From assembly GCA_964636895.1 (NCBI GenBank), contig CAZWUW010000050.1, forward strand, positions 1 to 22,058: a stretch of DNA of 22,058 nt, given 5' to 3'. Below are positions 13,881-21,031 of the stretch, one piece after another (position 1 is the stretch's first letter; each line of letters starts with the position of its first letter). A program made the position numbers and the translations under genes. The notes under the pieces were generated by a model. It was not told the DNA's origin. It made no database searches and saw nothing but the letters and a program-made list of their open reading frames with translations. The stretch is from CAZWUW01 sp964636895 (lineage in GTDB: Bacteria > Bacillota > Thermincolia > Thermincolales > CAZWUW01).

Positions 13881-14828
13881 ATGTTGGAAATTGAAAAACC
13901 TAAAATTGATTGTGTGGAAATTAATGAAAATAACACCTATGGCAAGTTTGTGGTGGAACCGCTGGAAAAAGGTTACGGGATTACGCTGGGAAATTCCCTG
14001 CGTCGGATTCTGTTGTCGTCATTACCGGGCGGCGCTATTACTTCCGTGAAGATTGATGGTGTTCTGCATGAGTTTTCCACCGTACCCGGGGTTGTGGAAG
14101 ATGTTACGGACATCATTATCAATCTCAAGAATCTGTGCATTAAGTTGCATTCGGATGAAGAGAAAGTCCTGCGTGTTGAAGTGGACAAAGAAGGTTTGGT
14201 AACCGCCGCGGATATCATTGCCGATGCTGATGTGGAAATCCTGAACCCGGATTTGCATATAGCCACAGTATCAGACCGGGGTCGCCTGTTCATGGAAATC
14301 ATGGTAACTAAAGGGCGGGGTTACGTGGCAGCTGATAAAAATAAAAAAGAAGATCATGTCATTGGTGTGATTCCGGTGGATTCCGCGTTTACTCCGGTCC
14401 GCAAGGTTAATTACACCATTGAGGATACCCGCGTGGGGCAGGTTACTAATTATGATAAACTGACCCTGGAGGTATGGACTGACGGCAGTATTCGTCCTGA
14501 CGAGGCCACCAGTTTATCCGCCAGAATCCTAAACGAGCACTTGCGGCTTTTTATGGGACTGACGGAAAATATCAGCGATGTAGAAATTATGGTGGAAAAG
14601 GAAGAAGAGGAAAAAGACAAGATTCTGGAGATGACCATTGAAGAATTGGATCTCTCCGTACGTTCATACAACTGCCTGAAGAGGGCCGGTATTAATACTG
14701 TGGAGGAATTGACCTTGCGGACCGAAGAAGACATGATTAAAGTTCGCAACTTGGGGAAAAAGTCTCTGGAAGAGGTCATTCAGAAGTTGGAAGAACTGGG
14801 GCTGTCATTAAAAAAATCCGATGATTAA
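13881..14828 (+). CDS. rpoA: RNA polymerase alpha subunit
   Basis: Alpha dimerises to nucleate RNA polymerase assembly and reads UP elements and activators with its C-terminal domain. The 315-residue product has the N-terminal domain (about 1-230) with GNSLRRILLSSLPGGAIT, the dimer and beta-binding region. An acidic linker rich in E and K follows (about 232-245). The C-terminal domain shows the helix-hairpin-helix signature LSVRSYNCLKRAGINTVEEL and VRNLGKKSLEEV. GAAGGAGGG lies about eight bases before the ATG. Placed between rpsD and rplQ as usual. Confidence 0.98.
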   Translation: MLEIEKPKIDCVEINENNTYGKFVVEPLEKGYGITLGNSLRRILLSSLPGGAITSVKIDGVLHEFSTVPGVVEDVTDIIINLKNLCIKLHSDEEKVLRVEVDKEGLVTAADIIADADVEILNPDLHIATVSDRGRLFMEIMVTKGRGYVAADKNKKEDHVIGVIPVDSAFTPVRKVNYTIEDTRVGQVTNYDKLTLEVWTDGSIRPDEATSLSARILNEHLRLFMGLTENISDVEIMVEKEEEEKDKILEMTIEELDLSVRSYNCLKRAGINTVEELTLRTEEDMIKVRNLGKKSLEEVIQKLEELGLSLKKSDD

Positions 14829-14861
14829 ATTTTAAGTATACTATAAGGGAGGGAAAAAGCT

Positions 14862-15200
14862 ATGGCTTTTGAAAAACTCAGACGCCCGACAGACCAGAGG
14901 ATTGCCATGCTGCGCAACATGGTAACTTCGCTGCTGCGGGAAGAAAGAATTCAAACCACCGCTCCCAAAGCAAAATCTGTCAACAGATTGGCCGAAAAAA
15001 TGATTACTCTGGGTAAGCGCGGCGATTTGCATGCCCGGAGACAGGCAATGGAATATCTCTTTGATGAAGAAGTGGTCAAGAAACTGTTTGATGTACTGGC
15101 AACCAGGTATGCTGAGCGTTCGGGGGGTTATACCCGGATTATCAAAGTCGGTCATCGCCGTGGCGATGCTGCCGAAATAGTGATTCTGGAGCTGGTTTAA
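14862..15200 (+). CDS. rplQ: 50S ribosomal protein L17
   Basis: L17 lies near the tunnel exit on the outer face of the large subunit. The 112-residue product (short bacterial form) has RPTDQRIAMLRNMVTSLLRE, EERIQTTAPKAKSVNRLAEKM and the end GGYTRIIKVGHRRGDAAEIV (each quoted in part). GGGAGGG precedes the ATG. It is the last gene of the alpha block; a 124-bp gap with a hairpin follows. Confidence 0.97.
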   Translation: MAFEKLRRPTDQRIAMLRNMVTSLLREERIQTTAPKAKSVNRLAEKMITLGKRGDLHARRQAMEYLFDEEVVKKLFDVLATRYAERSGGYTRIIKVGHRRGDAAEIVILELV

Positions 15201-15223
15201 GTATTAGCAGGAGTGCTTGAGGT

Positions 15224-15270
15224 CAGGATGGTTTACGGAGTAGTAAACATATTTCCTGGCTTCTGTTTTT
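15224..15270 (+). terminator. Possible terminator or attenuator after rplQ
   Basis: GTTTAC (15231-15236) pairs with GTAAAC (15243-15248) around a six-base loop, and CAGGA (15224-15228) can pair with TCCTG (15254-15258) outside it. A run of five T (15266-15270) follows after seven bases, farther than in a classic terminator. It may only partly end transcription, leaving read-through into the ECF genes. The A/T-rich stretch 15293-15303 contains TAATAT and TATTAT, but no matching -35 box is seen, so I do not call a promoter. Confidence 0.4.
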
Positions 15271-15324
15271 CTATGTGCTGATAAGCAAGTAGTGTAATAT
15301 TATAACAAGAGCGGGGAATGAAAA

Positions 15325-16149
15325 ATGGGTACGGCGTTTATGCTGGAGCAGGTTGAGTTTTCATATCCGTCAGCTGCGGACGAAGCTATCGCTATAATCC
15401 GAAAGCTTAGCCTAGCCGTGGCCGGGGGTGAATTTTTGGCTGTTATCGGCCCTAACGGATCCGGTAAATCGACCCTGGCTCGATTGCTAAACGGTCTCTT
15501 GCGACCTGTAAGCGGACGTATCCTGGTGGACGGTGCTGCTATTGAGACTATATCGCCTGGTACAAAAGTAGGGATGGTTTTTCAAAATCCGGAAAATCAG
15601 TTGGTGGCATCAACAGTTGCTGAAGATGTTGCATTTGGTCCTGAAAATATGGCCTTAGACCCGCAAGAGATTAGCCGCCGGGTAGCGGAAGCGCTGGCGT
15701 TGGTGGATATGACCGCGTGTTGGGAGCATCCGGTACACCTGCTTTCCGGCGGCCAGAAACAAAGAGTGGCTATTGCCGGGTTGTTAGCGATGCGGCCGCA
15801 GTGCATTATTTTGGACGAACCCACAGCAATGTTGGACCCCAAGGGGCGGCGGGAAGTTTTGGATACTATCCGCCGACTTAACCGCCAGGAAGGTCTGACA
15901 GTTATTTTGATAACTCATCACATGGAAGAGGCTTTATTGGCCGAGCGTGTGCTGGTAATGTGCGGCGGGTCTGTGGTGGCTGATGATAAACCAGCCGGAG
16001 TTTTCGGCAAACTGTCATTACTGCGGGCTACCGGCCTGGATGTTACGCCGGTAGCCCAATTGGCGGATGGTTTACGGGAAGCGGGCTTTGCTATACCTGC
16101 TGATATTTTAACAGTTGATGAAATGGTGAAATGGCTATGTCAATCCTGA
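15325..16149 (+). CDS. ecfA1: ECF transporter ATPase EcfA1
   Basis: One of the two ATPases that drive energy-coupling-factor vitamin importers from the inner face of the membrane. The 274-residue product shows Walker A GPNGSGKST (42-50), Q-loop VFQNPENQ (85-92), signature LSGGQKQ (140-146), Walker B IILDEP (161-166), D-loop AMLDP and the switch histidine in ITHHM. The Q-loop pattern FQNPENQ is typical of EcfA. GCGGGGA precedes the ATG; a second ATG at 15340 is possible. The last 19 bases overlap ecfA2. Confidence 0.95.
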   Translation: MGTAFMLEQVEFSYPSAADEAIAIIRKLSLAVAGGEFLAVIGPNGSGKSTLARLLNGLLRPVSGRILVDGAAIETISPGTKVGMVFQNPENQLVASTVAEDVAFGPENMALDPQEISRRVAEALALVDMTACWEHPVHLLSGGQKQRVAIAGLLAMRPQCIILDEPTAMLDPKGRREVLDTIRRLNRQEGLTVILITHHMEEALLAERVLVMCGGSVVADDKPAGVFGKLSLLRATGLDVTPVAQLADGLREAGFAIPADILTVDEMVKWLCQS

Positions 16150-16994
16150 TTGAGAATCTGAGCCATGTCTATGCTGCCGGGACAACCTATGCCCGCACTG
16201 CTTTGCAGGAGGTTAATCTGCAGGTTGCAGACGGAGAATGGATCGGTATTGTGGGTGCCACCGGCTCCGGAAAATCTACGCTGATTCAGCATCTTAACGG
16301 TTTACTCAGACCAACTACAGGCAGAGTAGTGGTGAATGGGGTGGATATCGGCGCAATGAAGAGGATCCCGGTAGCTTTGCGCACGGCTATAGGGATGGTT
16401 TTTCAATATCCGGAACACCAGTTGTTTGAGGCTACGGTTTTTGATGAAATTGCTTTTGGGCCAAGAAATCAGGGTCTTACTGAGGACGTGGCAGTCATTA
16501 GGGTGCAGGAAGCGATGCTTTTGTTAGGGCTGGATTACCACAGTTTCCGGCAGCGGATACCTTTTCATTTAAGTGGCGGGGAAAAGCGGCGGGTGGCTAT
16601 TGCCAGTGTACTGTCGATGCGACCGCAATTGTTGGTATTGGATGAACCTACTGCCGGTCTGGACCCGGGAACCAGAAAAAATCTGCTGGCCCGGATGAGA
16701 GAACTACACCGGGAGCAAAACCTGACAATTGTATGGGTTACCCATAACATTAACGAGATAGCCGGCCTGGCTGACCGTTTGGTGGTTATGCAGGAAGGCC
16801 GGATTATTAAAAACGGGCCACCTCGGGAGGTATTTATGGGCGTTGCCGATATTGAAGCCGCCGGGCTGGAAATACCTGCATATACCAAACTGGCTCAGCA
16901 ATTGGCGGCTCGGGGGGAAAAGGTTCGCCCGGACATTGTCGGTCTTGATGAGGCTTTGGTGGAAATTGGCCGGCTATTGAGGTGCCGCCAATGA
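16131..16994 (+). CDS. ecfA2: ECF transporter ATPase EcfA2
   Basis: Partner ATPase of EcfA1; the two form the heterodimer of a group II ECF transporter. The 287-residue product has Walker A GATGSGKST (42-50), Q-loop VFQYPEHQ (90-97), signature LSGGEKR (147-153), Walker B LLVLDEP, D-loop AGLDP and H205 as the switch residue. The Q-loop FQYPEHQLF is characteristic of EcfA2. The start may be the ATG at 16131 or at 16137; both lie inside the end of ecfA1 and no strong ribosome binding site is seen, so coupling to ecfA1 translation is likely. Confidence 0.95.
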   Translation: MAMSILIENLSHVYAAGTTYARTALQEVNLQVADGEWIGIVGATGSGKSTLIQHLNGLLRPTTGRVVVNGVDIGAMKRIPVALRTAIGMVFQYPEHQLFEATVFDEIAFGPRNQGLTEDVAVIRVQEAMLLLGLDYHSFRQRIPFHLSGGEKRRVAIASVLSMRPQLLVLDEPTAGLDPGTRKNLLARMRELHREQNLTIVWVTHNINEIAGLADRLVVMQEGRIIKNGPPREVFMGVADIEAAGLEIPAYTKLAQQLAARGEKVRPDIVGLDEALVEIGRLLRCRQ

Positions 16995-17782
16995 TAAATA
17001 CTTTTAGTTTTGGTCATTATATTCCGGGGGATTCGTTGCTGCATCGCCTTGACCCCAGGGCCAAAATGCTTTGCGCACTACTGCTTGTCGTTGGTTTAAT
17101 GCTTATCAAAACCCGGGTCATGTTCGGCAGTGCCATTGTGTTTTACTGGTTGTTATTAATACTGACCGGAGTCAGATTTCGTGCTTTAACTTATTTGCTT
17201 CGGCCGGTATTTTATTTGATTTTACTTACGACGATGATTAATGTTTTTTTTATACCGGGCGAAAAATTAGTTTCCTTTGGTGTTCTGCATATTACCCGGG
17301 AAGGGTTGGTTTATAGTATAACTTTTGGTTTGCGATTACTATTAATTATTATCACCACGACTATAGTGACACTGACGACTTCCCCCACTACTCTTACCGA
17401 CGGATTGGAACGACTGTTGCGCCCAATGGCCCGGGTAGGTATGCCCGCTCAGGAACTGGCAATGATGATGACCTTGGCTTTACGGTTTATCCCTACTTTG
17501 GCTGAAGAACTGGATAAAATCACAAAGGCGCAGTTGTCGCGGGGGGCTGATTTTAGGCAGGGCAGTCTGCTGCACCGGGCTAGGTTGGCAATATCCCTAT
17601 TAGTGCCTCTTTTTGTCAGCGCGTTCCGTCGGGCAGACGATTTATCCGTTGCCATGGAAGCCAGGGGTTACCGGGTAGGGGCAAGACGAACCAGGATGCA
17701 GGAACTGTGCTTTGGTGCACGGGATGTGGTGGCTGTAATAGTTATCGGCATTATTACTGGGCTAGTGATTATTTTTAGGTAG
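16991..17782 (+). CDS. ecfT: ECF transporter transmembrane subunit EcfT
   Basis: EcfT is the membrane scaffold that links the ATPases to interchangeable vitamin-binding S components. The 263-residue product has the motif HRLDPRAKM near the N-terminus, several hydrophobic segments (about 25-60, 70-90, 105-130 and the C-terminus), and the two coupling motifs SRGADF and EARGYR that contact the ATPases. The ATG at 16991 overlaps the ecfA2 stop as ATGA and follows GAGGTG (16979-16984) by six bases, so it is preferred to the GTG at 16982. No S component is encoded here, as usual for group II systems. Confidence 0.95.
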   Translation: MINTFSFGHYIPGDSLLHRLDPRAKMLCALLLVVGLMLIKTRVMFGSAIVFYWLLLILTGVRFRALTYLLRPVFYLILLTTMINVFFIPGEKLVSFGVLHITREGLVYSITFGLRLLLIIITTTIVTLTTSPTTLTDGLERLLRPMARVGMPAQELAMMMTLALRFIPTLAEELDKITKAQLSRGADFRQGSLLHRARLAISLLVPLFVSAFRRADDLSVAMEARGYRVGARRTRMQELCFGARDVVAVIVIGIITGLVIIFR

Positions 17783-17832
17783 TTACGCGGTAAATGCCAC
17801 TTATATGAATTAGGCAGGTTGAGGTGCCAGAT

Positions 17833-18576
17833 ATGCGTAACATTATGATGGTTATTGAGTACGACGGGACAAATTATCACGGCTTTCAAAAACAAGCCGG
17901 CAGCGGGCTGGCTACTATTCAGGAGACCCTGGAAACAGCCATTACCCGGCTCACCGGCGAGGAAACGATAATCACCGGTGCAGGCCGCACGGACGCCGGA
18001 GTACACGCTTTGGGTCAGGTGATTAATTTTTTTACGGCTTCATCCATTCCGGTTGTGCGCTTTCCTTATGCTTTATATGTTTTTTTGCCGCCGGATATTG
18101 TGGTTCGTGAAGCGCGGGAAGTACCGGCAGATTTTCATGCTCAGTTTGGGGCTAAAAGTAAAACTTACCGTTATACCGTCTATAATGCCAGAACGCCTAC
18201 CGCCCTGCACCGGTTAACCAGCTTCCATGTGCCTGTAATGCTGAATGTAGCCTGTATGCAGACTGCGGCAGCTATGTTGGTGGGTGAACATGATTTTGCC
18301 GCGTTCCGGGCAGCCGGTTCATCAGTCAAAACCACAGTGCGTCATGTTACCCGCCTAAGCGTGGAAGAAGATGCGGGTTTTATATTTATAACCGCTGAAG
18401 CAAATGGGTTTCTTTATAACATGGTGCGGATTATAGCGGGCACATTGATTTATGTGGGGAAGGGCAAACTAACTCCCGAAGATGTCAGGAATGCCCTGGT
18501 GTCAGGCGACCGGACCCATACAGGTCCTACCTTGCCACCGCATGGATTGGTAATGCTGGAGGTGAAGTACCAATAA
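17833..18576 (+). CDS. truA: tRNA pseudouridine(38-40) synthase TruA
   Basis: TruA isomerises uridines 38-40 in the anticodon stem of many tRNAs. The 247-residue product has the family start VIEYDGTNYHGFQKQ, the catalytic aspartate D54 in GAGRTDAGVHA, and the downstream motifs KTYRYTVYNA, EHDFAAFRAAG and NGFLYNMVRIIAGTLIYVG. Length is normal. The ATG at 17833 follows GAGGTG (17821-17826) by six bases; a GTG at 17824 lies within that site. It sits between ecfT and rplM as in many Firmicutes. Confidence 0.96.
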   Translation: MRNIMMVIEYDGTNYHGFQKQAGSGLATIQETLETAITRLTGEETIITGAGRTDAGVHALGQVINFFTASSIPVVRFPYALYVFLPPDIVVREAREVPADFHAQFGAKSKTYRYTVYNARTPTALHRLTSFHVPVMLNVACMQTAAAMLVGEHDFAAFRAAGSSVKTTVRHVTRLSVEEDAGFIFITAEANGFLYNMVRIIAGTLIYVGKGKLTPEDVRNALVSGDRTHTGPTLPPHGLVMLEVKYQ

Positions 18577-18580
18577 TTAC

Positions 18581-18610
18581 TTGACATTAAGCCCACGGGT
18601 GTATTAAAAT
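18581..18610 (+). promoter_or_regulatory. Promoter-like pair before rplM
   Basis: A perfect -35 box TTGACA (18581-18586) is followed, 18 bases on, by TAAAAT (18605-18610), one base off the -10 consensus. It begins five bases after the truA stop and would start an RNA about 100 bases before rplM that includes both leader hairpins. It is the best sigma-A-like promoter in the window. Confidence 0.6.
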
Positions 18611-18614
18611 ACTT

Positions 18615-18718
18615 ATGTATCTTTCGTAATATATGGTCCAGAGCCCCGGACCATTTGCCGTTGCTGCCAGTGGTAGATGGCAGCGGCAGAAGAATGACCT
18701 TTGCAAGGAGGGATAAAC
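18615..18718 (+). promoter_or_regulatory. Leader with two hairpins, L13-leader candidate
   Basis: Hairpin one: ATGGTCC (18633-18639) with GGACCAT (18648-18654), eight-base loop. Hairpin two: GCTGCCA (18663-18669) with TGGCAGC (18678-18684), extended by TGCC (18656-18659) with GGCA (18685-18688) across a three-base bulge. Just before rplM, CCTT (18698-18701) can pair with AAGG (18705-18708) and hide part of the ribosome binding site. Firmicutes are known to carry an L13 leader family at this place; I match it by position and structure type, not by a model search. Confidence 0.5.
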
Positions 18719-19150
18719 ATGTCTACTTTTATGGCCAAAGCCGATGAAATAAAAAGAAAATGGTACATCATCGATGCTGCCGACAAACCGCTGGGCAGGT
18801 TAGCTACTGAAGTGGCCCAACTGCTCAGAGGAAAACACAAGGTGATTTTTACGCCGCATGTGGATACCGGTGATCATGTCATCGTAATTAATGCTGAAAA
18901 GGTTATCCTTACCGGTAAAAAGCCGGAGCAGAAGATATACGCCCGTCATTCCGGTTATCCGGGTGGGCTGAAGACGATGACTTATGCTAAACTACTTAAA
19001 GAAAAACCTGAACTGGCTATTGAAAAAGCAGTGAAGGGTATGCTCCCCCACAACCGGTTAGGTAGTGTCATATTTAAGAAGCTTAAGGTATATAAAGGTA
19101 CCGAGCATCCACATCAGGCACAACTACCGGAATTATGGGAAGTTAAGTAG
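18719..19150 (+). CDS. rplM: 50S ribosomal protein L13
   Basis: L13 is an early-assembly large-subunit protein. The 143-residue product starts MSTFMAKADEIKRKWYIIDA and has ADKPLGRLATEVAQLLRGKH, HVDTGDHVIVINAEKVILTG (each in part) and the signature GMLPHNRLG with KVYKGTEHPHQAQ. The ATG at 18719 follows AAGGAGGG (18705-18712) by six bases; the TTG at 18701 precedes that site and is rejected. Co-transcribed with rpsI, 19 bases downstream. Confidence 0.97.
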   Translation: MSTFMAKADEIKRKWYIIDAADKPLGRLATEVAQLLRGKHKVIFTPHVDTGDHVIVINAEKVILTGKKPEQKIYARHSGYPGGLKTMTYAKLLKEKPELAIEKAVKGMLPHNRLGSVIFKKLKVYKGTEHPHQAQLPELWEVK

Positions 19151-19169
19151 TCAGGAAGGAGGAGAAGTT

Positions 19170-19562
19170 GTGGCGCAAGTTCAATTTTACGGTACAGGAC
19201 GCCGGAAAAATGCCATTGCCCGTGTGCGGCTGGTACCCGGTGAAGGTAAAGTAATCGTTAATGATAGAGACCTGTCAGATTATTTTGGCAAAAAGACATT
19301 GGAAATGATTGTTAAGCAGCCCCTGAACCTTACCAATACCCTGGCCCAGTTCAATGTACTGGCCAGAGTTAACGGCGGAGGCACCTCCGGTCAGGCTGGA
19401 GCTGTCAGATTAGGGATTGCCAGGGCGCTGATTAAGGCGGATGCTGAACTGCGGCCGGCCCTCAAGAAAGCCGGGTTCCTTACCAGGGATCCAAGAATGA
19501 AAGAAAGAAAGAAGTATGGTTTAAAGGCTGCCCGCCGGGCTCCCCAATACTCAAAGCGTTAA
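19170..19562 (+). CDS. rpsI: 30S ribosomal protein S9
   Basis: S9 lies in the 30S head; its C-terminal tail touches the P-site tRNA. The 130-residue product from the GTG at 19170 begins MAQVQFYGTGRRKNAIARVR and ends with DPRMKERKKYGLKAARRAPQ followed by YSKR, the universal tail that ends in SKR. AAGGAGGAG (19157-19165) is the ribosome binding site. A longer reading in this frame from 19065 overlaps rplM and has no support. A strong terminator lies right after the stop. Confidence 0.97.
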   Translation: MAQVQFYGTGRRKNAIARVRLVPGEGKVIVNDRDLSDYFGKKTLEMIVKQPLNLTNTLAQFNVLARVNGGGTSGQAGAVRLGIARALIKADAELRPALKKAGFLTRDPRMKERKKYGLKAARRAPQYSKR

Positions 19563-19590
19563 AGGAAGGATATACTCCTTCCTTTTTTTC
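19562..19590 (+). terminator. Intrinsic terminator after rpsI
   Basis: AAGGAAGGA (19562-19570) pairs perfectly with TCCTTCCTT (19576-19584) around the loop TATAC, followed by five more T. It begins in the rpsI stop codon. It ends the rplM-rpsI transcript and separates the ribosomal block from the cytochrome gene. Confidence 0.92.
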
Positions 19591-19843
19591 TATATATATA
19601 TATATGTAGTCAAAAGATTTGGCGATTTCATCTTGCCTGCTCCAAGTCGGTTTCATGGGTGGTGATAATAACTAAACTGAGCACAAACGAAAAAAGACGG
19701 TGATAATACCAAATTTATGTAGAATAAACAAAAAATTATGTGATTAACAGTACAATAGAAAAGAGGAATTATCTCCCTTGAATAGAATAAGTTATTTATA
19801 GCTTCTTAAACAATTATGCAGGGAAAGGAGGTTAGAGAGAGGA
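19591..19843 (+). other. AT-rich spacer before the cytochrome gene
   Basis: About 250 bases without a gene. It holds an alternating TA run (19591-19605), the 10-mer GGTGATAATA twice (19661-19670 and 19699-19708, 38 bases apart), an interrupted palindrome AATAA-G-TTATT (19786-19796) and TACAAT (19751-19756), which resembles a -10 box but lacks a matching -35. The cytochrome promoter must lie here because a terminator precedes the region. The repeated 10-mer and the palindrome are possible regulator sites. AAAGGAGG lies near 19825-19832. Confidence 0.4.
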
Positions 19844-20929
19844 ATGACTAAATCCAGAAAAGGTTTATTGTTACTGGTCGGTATAATGTTATTGTTGGTA
19901 GTTTTTGCGGTCGGCTGTAGCAAGAAAGCTGATACCCCAACAACTACTGCCGGCACTTCAACACCGGCGGCAGAAACGAGCACTCCATCAAAAGAACCGA
20001 AGCCGGAGCCGGTTAAAACTGCTAAGGCTCCTGCCGGCAATCAAATTGCTGACAGTTGTGCCACCGCTTGTCATGAAATGTGGCCGCAGGTAGCCACCTG
20101 GCAGACTGGGGTGCATGCGCGTATTAGCTGTACTACCTGTCACGTGGATGTTAAGGCTGACGAATTTAAAGCTGCACATGAAAGCAGTACTTTTGCCAAG
20201 CCAATTGCTATCAGGTCCAAGCCGGTACCGGACAGTGCCTGTCAGGGATGTCATGCTGTAGAGAACAGGAATTTTACACCGCTGCCTGACTTAATTATCC
20301 CTCATGACCAGCATATTAAGGCTAATGTTGCCTGTCTTGATTGTCATAGGTTCATAGCCCACGGTAACCTTGGTCAGCGGAAGGTAACTACCCGACCGCA
20401 GTATGCCAATTATGACCAGTGGAACCCGACGATGGCTAAACAGGTAGCACCGGATGTACAACGGCGGCCGAACATGTTCGTGTGTATTAAGTGCCACGAA
20501 CAGCGCAAAATAACTACCAAGTGTGCGGCATGTCACTACTGGCCGAACCGGGCCACTTTGCCGTCGCATGAGAATCCGGCCTGGGGTACTACACACGGCA
20601 AAGCCGGGCGTCAGGATGTGAACGACTGTGCCAAGTGTCATTATGACAAAGAAGCCCAGAAGTTTGCTACTCCTTCTATAGGTGATCTTATTTCTGATTT
20701 TGCCCGGGCCAATACCTATTGTTATAATTGTCACTTGAAGCGTCCGCCAAACCATGATGCTACATGGATGGCGAAGCACCCTGACATGGCTAACAGCAGA
20801 GGGATACTGAACTGTTTTGCCTGTCATGATAAGGATCAGCCCAAACCGAACGTAACTGGTACATACTGTAATACTTGTCACTGGTTTAAAGATACGCCAA
20901 AGGCACCAGCTGCTCCTAAAAAACCGTAA
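19844..20929 (+). CDS. Decahaem c-type cytochrome lipoprotein, NapC/NrfH-like N-terminus
   Basis: A 361-residue secreted electron-transfer protein. Residues 4-24 form a signal peptide ending in the lipobox AVGC, so C25 would be lipidated and anchored to the outer face of the membrane. A Thr/Pro/Lys-rich linker follows (28-64). Nine CXXCH haem sites have first cysteines at 96, 133, 164, 214, 227, 262, 293, 324 and 342. A tenth site, C72-ATA-C76-H77, is CX3CH. Residues 72-100 resemble the start of NapC/NirT/NrfH quinol dehydrogenases (CHEM, then TW, then an H, then CXXCH), with M79 as a possible axial ligand. It may pass electrons from the quinone pool or a membrane oxidase to an extracellular acceptor; partner and acceptor are unknown. 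It is flanked by terminators and so probably transcribed alone. Confidence 0.9.
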   Translation: MTKSRKGLLLLVGIMLLLVVFAVGCSKKADTPTTTAGTSTPAAETSTPSKEPKPEPVKTAKAPAGNQIADSCATACHEMWPQVATWQTGVHARISCTTCHVDVKADEFKAAHESSTFAKPIAIRSKPVPDSACQGCHAVENRNFTPLPDLIIPHDQHIKANVACLDCHRFIAHGNLGQRKVTTRPQYANYDQWNPTMAKQVAPDVQRRPNMFVCIKCHEQRKITTKCAACHYWPNRATLPSHENPAWGTTHGKAGRQDVNDCAKCHYDKEAQKFATPSIGDLISDFARANTYCYNCHLKRPPNHDATWMAKHPDMANSRGILNCFACHDKDQPKPNVTGTYCNTCHWFKDTPKAPAAPKKP

Positions 20930-20934
20930 CACTC

Positions 20935-20968
20935 AAAAACCCGCATTTTTTGCAATGCGGGTTTTTTT
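20935..20968 (+). terminator. Intrinsic terminator after the cytochrome gene
   Basis: ACCCGCATT (20939-20947) pairs with AATGCGGGT (20954-20962) around a six-base loop. The run of seven T begins at 20962, and an A-run (20935-20939) faces it on the left, so it could also work on the opposite strand. It closes the cytochrome transcript five bases after the stop. Confidence 0.93.
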
Positions 20969-20982
20969 GTCATCATATTTTT

Positions 20983-21022
20983 TCCCCCGCCGCATATTTT
21001 TTTAAAAAAGCGGAAAGGGGGA
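20983..21022 (+). promoter_or_regulatory. Hairpin covering the cwlD ribosome binding site
   Basis: CCCCC (20984-20988) can pair with GGGGG (21017-21021) and CCGC (20990-20993) with GCGG (21010-21013), with a T-run/A-run segment in the loop that can pair partly with itself. The GGGGG is the core of the cwlD ribosome binding site (AAAGGGGG). If the message begins upstream of 20983, translation of cwlD would be held down until the stem opens. If it begins within the loop, the stem would not form. The start of the transcript is not known. Confidence 0.45.
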
Positions 21023-21031
21023 TTTTACCGG

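Noticed and set aside
15325..17782. Cobalt or nickel importer (cbiO/cbiQ) instead of a vitamin ECF module
   Set aside because: There are two different ATPases, an EcfT-type scaffold, the place is between rplQ and truA, and no CbiM/CbiN or NikM is present, so it is the shared group II module.
1..18576. A hidden defence, toxin-antitoxin or mobile system inside the ribosomal block
   Set aside because: Every frame of meaningful length is assigned to a conserved housekeeping gene, and the gaps are too short to hold another gene.
19751..19756. Promoter of the cytochrome gene at TACAAT
   Set aside because: The -10-like box is good, but 16-18 bases upstream there is only an A-rich stretch with no -35 similarity. 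It is noted in the spacer entry but not called.
20291..20932. 213-codon open frame on the - strand opposite the cytochrome gene
   Set aside because: The + strand frame has ten haem sites and a signal peptide. The antisense frame shows no motif and starts inside the terminator side of the gene.
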